Assembly: GCA_024220505.1 (NCBI GenBank)
Contig: JAKZZE010000025.1
Span: 434,001-498,000, forward strand
Length of the DNA stretch: 64,000 bases
Source: Rhizopus arrhizus
Taxonomy: Eukaryota > Mucoromycota > Mucoromycetes > Mucorales > Rhizopodaceae
Direction of reading: 5' to 3'
Below the pieces are notes generated by a model. It was not told where the DNA came from, searched no databases, and saw nothing but the letters and a program-made list of their open reading frames with translations. Made by a program: the position numbers and the translations under genes. The number at the start of each line of letters is the position of its first letter. The first letter of the stretch is position 1. Positions 55,864 through 64,000 of the stretch are shown here, one piece after another.

Positions 55864-57173
55864 TTAAATGTCTTTTTTATTCAAACAATCTTCTAACCGC
55901 GAATGGGGATGCTTAGCAAAACCATAAAGATTAATCTGAGGAACCTGGCTACACGTTTCAGTGATACGGTCTTGCAGAGTTTCCTCCTCGAGAACCTGAT
56001 GTCTCTTGAGCTTACTCTTAACAGCTGACCAAAATTGCTCTATAGGATTTAATTCAGGGGAATAAGGTGGCAGGTACACGCATTTGTATCCTCGATTTGC
56101 AATCATTTCTTGAATATTAGCCCGCTTGTGTATAGGGACGTTATCCATAATGATATACGAGCTCTGCATATATTCATAATCATCCAAAATATAAAGAACA
56201 TCGCTTAAGGAGCGCAAGTAATGGTCTGTAGTAGTTCATTTTGGTTTTGGTTTTTGAGTTTTTCCGTTGCCAAGCTTTCTCTTTTTGCCAACTTCTACTG
56301 GAACAAGTTGAGTGGTAGGTACGCTGGGTGTTCGAATGCTGATGTTTACAACTGCATAGGCTGAAATTGCACCTAAGATAGTATGGGAGACATCCCTAGT
56401 GTTTTCAACCTTCACAACTGGAGTTTCTCCTTTTCGTGCCCACGCACCACTACGATTCATGTTTATATGGAAGCCAGACCCATCAATAAATACATAGTTT
56501 TTAAGAAAACTCATGTCTGATTCCACGATTTTCTTAGCCCATTCATATCGTGTTTCAATAGCACCCTCGTCCTTTCTTTTGAGGTTATGAAAAGCAGCTC
56601 TTTTGAAGGTGAATACCATATCATATCTAATAAACTCATGAACTACTGATTTCCCAACCTGCAAGTCATCAAACTTAGTAGTTAACTGCTCCAAGGCTTG
56701 TTCAATGTTGATCGAAGGATTCTCGTCTAACAAGTCAGTTAGAAAAGCTTGGTGTTCTTCGTAAAGCTTCTTGCGATCGCCTCTAGCTTTTGGCAAGAAA
56801 GATGTATCCAGATCGTTTTTGTATTGATTCCACCAACGCTGACCAGTGCGTTCGTTAATGTTATACTTTCTGGCTACAAGTGCAATTTTTTTAGGAGTCT
56901 TAGTCAACGTATGAAGAATAAAATTCATTTTGTCGTATTCAGAATAAATCGTGTATTTCTTTTTCTTCTTTTTGAGATCAGTATTCACGGCAGGCTTCTC
57001 TTCGCTCTCTAACGTCTCAACTTCGATATCTACTGCTGATTCAAATAATATTCCATGGTAACTGATTTCCTTACTTGTACATCAAGTTTGTCCACCTCCA
57101 TCAGTTCGACACCTTCTTCATCTCTTAATCCTCCTTTTCCGTCCTCAAATACTACTCGGTTGAAATTGCTCAT
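55864..57173 (-). pseudogene. Tc1/mariner transposase with one in-frame stop
   Basis: From ATG 57173: MSNFNRVVFEDGKGGLRDEE, then a frame change (no canonical intron restores it), then the long frame 56988-55864: helix-turn-helix part (KKIALVARKYNINERTGQRW), VFIDGSGFHINMNRSGAWAR with the first catalytic Asp, a basic KKRKLGNGKTQKPKPK, a TGA at 56236-56238, TTTDHYLRSLSDVLYILDDY, YIIMDNVPIHKRANIQEMIA (second Asp) and LPPYSPELNPIEQFWSAVKS (third acidic residue). Apart from the TGA the reading frame continues unbroken. It differs from the older Tc1 relic at 20503-23728 in sequence, so two lineages are present. The superfamily cuts and pastes at TA. Confidence 0.85.
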
Positions 57174-57180
57174 TTAACAT

Positions 57181-57232
57181 ACTAAAACGACAAGCAAGAA
57201 GAAAATGCGACTTGTTGATATGGAAAGACTGT
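57181..57232 (-). repeat. right terminal inverted repeat of Tc1/mariner element
   Basis: On the minus strand it reads ACAGTCTTTCCATATCAACA, GTCGCATTTT, GCTTGTCGTTTTAGT, pairing with the left repeat at 55639-55697. The transposase ATG lies 8 bp inside it. Confidence 0.88.
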
Positions 57233-57251
57233 ACCAGTAAATTGTAAAGAC

Positions 57252-57443
57252 GGGGCAAAGTCCCCTAGCGAAATAGTCAAGTTCTTTCTACTGGATTAGA
57301 CTCTCATCTGGCGGCACTAGTTCCAATCTCCATTGTCGTTTTCTGTTTGTTTGTTCGTGGGTTTAAGCCCTGTTATTAAAAAATGTTTCTTATGATGACC
57401 AGCTAAAAATGCGGCATCCGAATAAAATCCTCATACAAAAAAA
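57252..57443 (+). mobile_element. tRNA-derived SINE, 192 bp, with 16-bp target-site duplication
   Basis: Flanked by AGTAAATTGTAAAGAC at 57236-57251 and again at 57444-57459. The body starts GGGGCAAAGTCCCC, followed by a box-A-like TAGCGAAATAGTCAAG and about 55 bp later AGTTCCAATCTCC, which matches the tRNA B box GGTTCGAATCTCC at 11 of 13 positions; a TCTA...TAGA pair between them would form the anticodon stem. The 3' end CCGAATAAAATCCTC, then TACAAAAAAAA, is nearly the same as that of the LINE that ends at 59203. A pol III head with a LINE tail is the definition of a SINE mobilised by that LINE. Which tRNA it derives from is uncertain (long-variable-arm type such as Leu or Ser fits spacing). 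Confidence 0.72.
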
Positions 57444-57469
57444 AGTAAATTGTAAAGACATATTGAGGC

Positions 57470-59203
57470 TGTCTTCCCATGGTATAACACAGTGGTATGA
57501 TCGATCAAACTCCACAGCAGCCATACACCTTGAATACCCACTCACCAGCGCCAATTACCAGCTTTCTGGCTTCTTTGGTAACCTCCTGCTTAAGCTACAG
57601 CAACGTGCTCAAATGCTCGCTCGACGAAACATGTCAATTCTTGGCCGCAGTTTAGTCACTAATACACCCTTGCTTGGTCCGCTCTGGCATGCTATTCGCG
57701 TTCTTGCTGTTCCACAATCGTATCTTGGTAAGATTCGTTCAACTACAATTCAATTTCTTGCACGCAAAAACCTTCCTGCAGTCAGCTTCCAAACTTGCCA
57801 ACAATCACGCAAGGAAGGCGGGCTTGCCATTCTTGACCCTGGAATAGAACATGTAGCTCTACAACTTCGATGGTTGCAGCCATTACTTCTTCCTTCCTCT
57901 GATCTACCTTATTATGATACCTTCGTTAGTGATATTCTTCGTCACTGTTTGCGCCTTTTCTCAGCTTCACCTTCTCATATTTTACCTCTGCTGCTTCCTA
58001 ACATGCGTTCAAACATAATCAAGTCCTTTGATTGTCTCAGCTCATTGTTCAGAACAATGGATAAAACTAATTATAAAATTGATTGGCAAGCCTTTGATAT
58101 TCGTATGGTCAATGAACTACCACTGACACAAGTCTGTCCTTATCTGCTCCTGCCAAATCAGGATTTCAAGGCTTCCTTCTGGTCTGGAATCCTTGTCAAG
58201 CATGTATATGAATTTGGTATGGCATGTGGTAAGTTTCGACGTAGATCCCCCCCCCACCTACGGATCCTTTTCGCTTTAAGAACAAGAATTACTTTAGATA
58301 GCTTCAACTATGTCGTATACAAGAAACCACCATCTTTCAGCGATTTAAATGTCAACACAATTCGATCCACATGATCTCATCAGTACCACCACTTCCTGCA
58401 CTTACTGAAACAGACTTTGACAACATCCTGGATTCACTTTTACCAGATGGGACTCCTATTGCTTCTTTGAATACAAAATAGTTTCGTGAATCTCAACTCC
58501 TCCACTTATCCACGTTGCCAATATCATATCCGCGTGCAAGCCCTCTTGCCTGGCGCCGATTCTGGAAGGAATCTCTCCCACACAGAGCCCATACACTGCT
58601 CTGGAGACTTTATCATCACAAAATGTCGTGTAAGGAACGTCTTCACCAGTTAATCCCAAACCGATTTCCAGATCCTGGTTGTGTATATTGTGGCGTTATC
58701 GACTCTGAAGAACACTTTGTCTAGTCTTGTCCTTTCAAACATGAAATATGGCAAACAATTGCTTCTCGCTTTTTCGTTGACCCTGCCAGGTTGACTTACG
58801 GCCTCATTCAACTCCCTTCTTCCTCTGGCATTGAAGTCGCTCCTTCACTTTCTGTGACCCACTTGGATATCATAGCTTCTGTGCTGCTCTCTTTATGGTA
58901 ACTTCACTGAAAATTTATTTTTGAAGAACATCAATTCTGGCCTCAAGAAGTAGTAGCAAGAGCCACTAGGCAAATCCTCAAGATTCACAAAGAAATCAGT
59001 AGTCGGTCACTAAACAGCTAATCCATACATTTCTGCTCAGTTCTCTACCTCAGGTTTTGTGGCCAGTATCAAACTTTGCACGGATTACAAAACAAAATAA
59101 CAAAAACGAACAAACCCCCCCCCCCCTCGATTATAATTTATTTAATGCTTACAATGGTGTACGCCTTGCAACACCCGAATAAAATCTTCCTTTTACAAAA
59201 AAA
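57470..59203 (+). mobile_element. 5'-truncated LINE with zf-RVT module and 16-bp target-site duplication
   Basis: Flanked by AAAGACATATTGAGGC at 57454-57469 and 59204-59219 (the first As are shared with the A tail). The body contains the post-RT region of LINE ORF2: LLKLQQRAQMLARRNMSILG, SRKEGGLAILDPGIEHVALQ, a frameshift, then LPHRAHTLLWRLYHHKMSCK and CVYCGVIDSEEHFV (zf-RVT), with further stops. It ends CCGAATAAAATCTTC, then TTTTACAAAAAAAAAA. RT and endonuclease parts are missing owing to 5' truncation. Its sequence differs from the LINE at 50690-53622 and that at 25507-26235, so it is another subfamily sharing the TTTACAAAA tail. Confidence 0.88.
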
Positions 59204-59219
59204 AAAGACATATTGAGGC

Positions 59220-59436
59220 GAAAGAAAGGTACCGATAACGATACCTAAGACTTTAATCATCCAATTTCCAACAAAAAAATTTCTAATCTTGTCCGAACAG
59301 ACTGCAGCATCACGTGTCACCACAACAGTTTTGTTTGTGCTCCGCGTTGCAATAAAAACGGAGGTACCTTCTTGTTTCCACTCTTTTTTCTTTTGTTACA
59401 GTATTGAAAAAACACTCAACCTGTTGACATAACACA
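59220..59436. promoter_or_regulatory. 5' flank of VPS8
   Basis: About 215 bp between the LINE target duplication and the VPS8 start. The transposon cluster has inserted immediately upstream, so this is all that remains between gene and mobile DNA. No TATA box that I would defend. Confidence 0.45.
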
Positions 59437-62400
59437 ATGAGCTCGAACAGTGAAGGTTTACCGGTACCTGAAATGAAACAAAGTGTCAGCATAAACACAA
59501 GTCGGTTTCGAAGAGATTATGATATTTTATTAAAAGAAGTACTCGAAGAAAGCTCAGAAGACGAAGAAGAAGACTTGTTGAACCAAATCGATATTGACCT
59601 CAACACAGCCACCGCTGAATTGCCTGAGGATTTGAGGGTTGCTTTAGAGGATCGCTCATTAGCAATTAGATATTTAGCTAACCTGAGAACCTTCATGAGC
59701 CACCGTAGGTCTCAATCTGTAAACTCCATAACAAGCAGCAAAGGAGAATATTCTATGTAAGTTCTTTTCTGGAAGAAAGCTCAAAATAAACACATAAACG
59801 CTGATGTACTATAGACCAAATACACCTCTTCAATCCTCCTTTAATCAACCATTACTATCACCCAAACCATTTGAACACATTGATCCTCTATCAAAAGTGC
59901 TGGACGCTATTCCTTATCAAAATCGACTCATTAATGGAGTATCATCATTGACTGTGTTAGAGCAAAGATTCCATACACTTATTATTCCCGAACTGGATTT
60001 ACCAAGTGTGTCAGATACAGTTATTCAGATGAATCTCAACGAACTTTACAAATTAAGAGACGATCTTTATATTCATTTGAATGGTGGCCTACTTTTAAAC
60101 AATACAAATAGGATCAGTAAAAAGAAAAAGCAGGAAATAGCTCACTTATTAGATGATGTGTCAAAAGAAATCGGTCTTTATGAAGAATTTATAAAGAAAG
60201 GTACAGTTGTTGTTGTATTCTTACCAGTAGCTAGTCTTTTATTTATCTTTTTGCTTTATATTTAGCAAACTACTTGAGTCTTGAAAATATTTTGAATGAG
60301 ACTGATAGCTCGGATATTGAGGATAATACAATAGATACTGATTCTACTTTATTACATTTTGTAAAGCACTTTTTTTGTTCGCTATTGAAGCTTGTACTTA
60401 TATTTTCATGCATGCACAGGATTCTCCTTTAGACACATCAACATCCAAATTGGGTGTCCCACATTTGTTATCATCTTTTTTACCCCAAGCATCATCACAG
60501 CTTTCTGTAACTACTACAAACACACAGAATGAGTCATTCACTTCTTCAGACTTTACCATCAACAACATACCAGCTGAGCCCTGGGAAGCATTCAAATGGA
60601 CACCACTCACAAAAATATCACACCAGTTATACTCAGACGACATTAAGCAGAGCGGCCTTATTTCAGTTATGACCGTAAGTGGTGTGATTGCTATTGGTAC
60701 CACTCGCAGTTTAGTATTTGTTTACGATTATTCCCAAAATTTGATATGTATATTAGGAGATAGCAATAAAGGTAAACCAGAAAAACTTTAATTTTCCAAA
60801 TAATAGACATACATTAATATCTCTTTCCATCTATAGCCTTTGAAATAGGTGCAGTTACTTCTTTAGCTGTATCTTCAGACCATACTACCATTGCCTGTGG
60901 ATATTCTCAAGGACACATTATTATTTGGGATATCAGAAAGCCAATGTATCCCATACGTATTATTGACCCTATACCAGCCTGTCAATCCCAATCTCAAATG
61001 CAGAGTACCTCACGAAAAGAAGGGCATGTTCAAGGTGCCTCCATTTTGCATATTGGATTCGCAGGAGTCAAAAACTCAGAAATTGTTTCTGCAGATGACC
61101 AGGGTATGGCTTATTATCATATGCATTACAAAATCATCATGTTCAACGGTATTCATTCAACTCGTATCCTTGGAAGGTATCAAAGATTATCAGCAAATAG
61201 TGGCCGTCAACCAAAGCCAAGAAAGCCTAGTACTGTTTTTGCGATGCAACATTTACCTCTTGGTCAAACAGCTCATCCAGCAGAAAACTTTAGCCTTGTT
61301 GCTCTCCTAACTCCTTACAAGGTAAAATGGCAAAAACAGATGCATGTCTTGTTTCGTTATTCATATGATATGTAGATGGTTCTAGTTGGATTAAAACCTA
61401 CGCCACAGACTTTATTCAAGTTTCCAAAACCAAAACTTTTGAAGCAGCAAGTTGAAGATGGATCAAAGGCAGTCGTCGAGAGACTTTCGGGCTCTCTGGC
61501 TTGGCTACCTGTCTTAAAACTAGGAGACAGCAGTAAAAATGATCCTATGCTTGCTTTTGCCTGGGGAAATCATCTGTTCATTTTTCAAGTCTCTGTGGAA
61601 AGTAACATGACTGTCAAGGCACGTTCAAACACAAAAACCACAAAACACGCTGTCAATTTGGAATTTATTCAAGTTGGAGAATGGAAATGCAAAGAGCCTA
61701 TTGTGAGCATTCAATGGATCAATAGACAGGTAAAATATGCATATACAACTTAAAGAATTAGGAAACAGCTAATAAAAAGAAATAGATACTTGTGCTATTT
61801 ACTCCAAATGAAGAAATGATTTTGTTTGATCCAAAGAATATGGTAGAAGCTCAGTGTACCACCATCAAAAACAAACAGCTGGTTTACCACGATTGGTTTA
61901 ACACTCCTTTAAAAGATTTGGTAACTAGCCCAGCCAACGTAGCAGCCGAATCATCAAGAGAAAATGAACTAAAGTCGGTAGAAATGGCTTATTTTGGTTC
62001 TATTAAAAGCTACAAAGGAAAGATGTTTTTATTGGTAATACAACAAATCTGAATTTAAGTGATGTTTCTAATTTTGTATACTTTCACAGGGTCTTCAACA
62101 GATTTACGTGGGTACACTGTTATCGTGGGCAGATCGTATACTTGTACTTGTTCAAGCGGGAGATATTTTGGAAAGCATCGAATTAGCTACTTCATTTTAT
62201 AATGGTATTGATATACAAACCGTGATTGGCTTACCAGAGGAGGAAAAAGCAAGAAAGGTACTTGTAGGTGAAAAGTTGATGGAACTCTTGAAAGCTTCAC
62301 TCAGCTACACATTCTCCTCCAAACGTACCTATAACGATATGGCAAATGAAGTAGGTGGCGGAGAGACTGTGTTGATGCGCAACTTCGCCCGAGGCTGTAT

Positions 62401-64000
62401 TGAGGCATGTCTAAGCATGGGGAATCTCGAGTTTTTATTTGATACTGTCTATGAACATTTTTCAGATAACCAAGTACACGGTGTCTTTTTCGAAGCATTG
62501 GAACCTTGTATCATCCAGGATCGTGTGCCAGATGTTCCTCCGTCCGTCATGAAGGATTTGGTCGATCATTATAGCAAAAAGAGATTACTTGATGAGCTTG
62601 AGCAGGTCATTTGGCATGTTAATCCTCGCTGTTTGGATATTGATCAAATAGTAAGCATGTGCCATCGTGATGGTATGTATGAAGCTATGATGTACGTCTG
62701 GAACAAGAGCATGCATGACTACGTAAGTCCACTTGTAGAGATGCTAAAGGTGATTCGCATCGTATTGCGAGGTAACTCAGATGAACAGCAAACTCTGCAC
62801 GAAAGACAAAATGCTGAAAAAATATATGATTATCTCAAGTTAATCCTCACTGGAAGATCATTTCCTGAGGGATCTGGTGTCACGGCTGCAGATGAAGCAG
62901 GAGAAGCAAGGAGTGCTGTGTACTCATTTATCTTTTCTGGTCGCTGTGTTGTATGGCCTCCAGTTGGTGGCAAGCTGATCTTGACAGTAGATGAAGATGA
63001 AACTGTCTTGGAACCTACTTACCCTTATTTGCGACTACTTTTACGCTTCAATACCAAGAAATTCTTAGAATCCCTTGCAATTGCCTTTGAAGATCCATGG
63101 CTAAACGGTGGAGAAGATATCTTGAGTTCCAAGTTTGATGATGAAGTACCTGGAAAAGTAATCTCTCGACAAATCATTATAAACACGCTCTTAGATGTCG
63201 TTGGTGGCGGATTGACAGGAAACTGTTTACCTCCTCCTCGAATGAAGCAGTCTATATCCGCTTCCACAATACAGTCACTTGCTACTAATGGTCGGTCAGC
63301 ACCACCTAGCTTTCAAGTGAATACTTCAGTTGCCAGCGACCATGTCAGTCATTTTAATTATTTCTCCAACGACAACATTATCTTGCTGTATATCTTCATA
63401 GCCTCCAATCTACACAAGTACACCACTTTTATCCTGCTGCCACCAAAGACACTTAACAAAGTGCTGATACGCTTAGCAGAGGAACATGACGCGAATACAC
63501 ATATGGAAAGAGAAAGAGCGATTCAAAACTTGCTGACAGTCTTCACCCCAACGAGTCAAGAGCAGACAGTCAAACTCTACGAAGAAGCCGGTTTTTGGAA
63601 AGTACTTGAAGACGTTTATCGTCAAGACAAAAAATTTGGCAAGCTTGTGGAAACTTACTTGAAGGATGATGAAAGACGGGAGATGGTGTTTGATTGTATT
63701 CATGGTTTGTTGACAAGCGATCTTAATGAAAGGCAAAAGGAGGAAATCATCCGTGTGTTCATGGTTCGTATTTCTCAATTCGTAGAAATTGATGGGCAAA
63801 AGGCAGCAGAGATTGTCCAAATGTTTGGAAATGGGGATCATCAAGACGTTATTCGACGATTAGAGGAAGATGAAGAATTTGATGATGATGAGTATCACGC
63901 AACGGCTGACAAGCGCGTGTTTTCTTACCTTCATGGATTATTGGAGCCCTATTCAGAAATATGTGGTATTGAAAGTGAAGGCCCTTTGAATGAAATATCA
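59437..64000 (+). CDS. VPS8: Vps8, CORVET tethering complex subunit (3' end beyond window)
   Basis: Exons 59437-59756, 59815-60200, 60266-60360, 60420-60771, 60837-61321, 61376-61729, 61786-62034 and 62090 onward, all in frame; at least 1,384 residues are in the window and the frame is open at 64000. Vps8 is the Rab5-binding subunit of CORVET, which tethers endosomes. The first ~280 residues are acidic and disordered with a helical part. A WD40-type propeller follows (SGVIAIGTTRSLVFVYDYSQ, SSDHTTIACGYSQGHIIIWD, EIVSADDQGMAYYHMHY). The Vps8 central domain reads WADRILVLVQAGDILESIEL, CIQDR-like CIIQDRVPDVPPSVMKDLVD, VIWHVNPRCLDIDQIVSMCH, then the helical solenoid (LYIFIASNLHKYTTF, FWKVLEDVYRQDKKFGKLVE). 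A RING domain expected at the C-terminus lies outside. Confidence 0.93.

Larger units (their letters stand above)
55639..57232 (-). mobile_element. Tc1/mariner-type DNA transposon with terminal inverted repeats
   Basis: The segment is bounded by inverted repeats of about 52-59 bp (listed), encloses one minus-strand transposase, and is 1.6 kb long, the usual size for the superfamily. At the right end the repeat is followed by TA, as expected for TA target duplication; at the left end the flank is AA, so one TA has changed or the boundary is off by a base. Transposase integrity: one premature TGA and an N-terminal frame problem. It abuts a SINE insertion 4 bp beyond its right end. Confidence 0.86.

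Noticed and set aside
1..64000. CRISPR array, bacterial operon or prophage
   Set aside because: No regularly spaced repeats and no polycistronic bacterial genes; intron-rich fungal genes throughout.
1..64000. tRNA or 5S rRNA genes
   Set aside because: Scanning for adjacent A and B boxes gave only the SINE at 57252-57443; no complete cloverleaf could be drawn elsewhere. A covariance-model search would be needed to exclude them.

Overview
The window reads as nuclear DNA of a fungus, most likely one of the Mucoromycota (Mucorales). The evidence is AT-rich sequence, genes with many 45-70 nt GT-AG introns, fungal housekeeping genes (septin, MAPKKK, F-BAR/RhoGAP, Vps8, RFX and HSF regulators), and remnants of DIRS, Ty3/gypsy, LINE and Tc1/mariner elements like those common in that group. 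The species was not identified. Exon models were built by hand; nearly all close in frame with GT-AG junctions, and exceptions are stated.

Layout. 1-2489: no convincing gene. 2490-4511 (-): RFX-type transcription factor. 4512-7076: intergenic with one possible coding relic. 7077-8969 (-): M18 aspartyl aminopeptidase. 9030-11570 (-): leucine-rich-repeat protein of the Cdc11/Nud1 spindle-pole scaffold type. 12188-14404 (+): cytosolic Phe-tRNA synthetase beta chain. 14805-16051 (-): HSF-type factor. 17744-19301 (+): KHDC4-like KH protein. 20503-23728: an intact glutathione S-transferase gene and two broken GST copies, bracketed by the two halves of a decayed Tc1/mariner transposase. 24080-27195: several LINE remnants. 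27813-32589: dense gene block (quinone-reductase-like enzyme, PH+SMP lipid-transfer protein, a small unknown protein and a Tra2-like SR protein that share overlapping stop codons). 32690-34310: decayed gene with a LINE fragment in it. 34320-38330: long T-rich stretch with one candidate structured RNA. 38404-40460: COQ5 fragment, DIRS-type tyrosine recombinase, gypsy integrase. 41384-43036 (-): Cdc11-type septin. 43661-43951 (-): tiny spliced gene. 44054-47197 (+): SAM/RA/kinase MAPKKK. 47329-49997 (+): F-BAR-like RhoGAP. 50690-53622: LINE lacking its reverse transcriptase core. 53960-55201: broken zinc-finger gene of a family that seems lineage-specific. 55639-59203: a Tc1/mariner element with terminal repeats, a tRNA-derived SINE and a 5'-truncated LINE, side by side. 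59437 to the end (+): VPS8, running off the window.

Functionally the intact genes cover polarity and cell division (septin, RhoGAP, LRR scaffold, MAPKKK), membrane traffic and lipid transfer (Vps8, PH/SMP), RNA processing and translation (Tra2, KH protein, PheRS beta), transcription control (RFX, HSF) and peptide, redox or detoxification chemistry. They are not an operon or obvious pathway cluster. The most informative unusual region is 55639-59219, where terminal repeats and two overlapping target-site duplications allow the order of insertions to be read.
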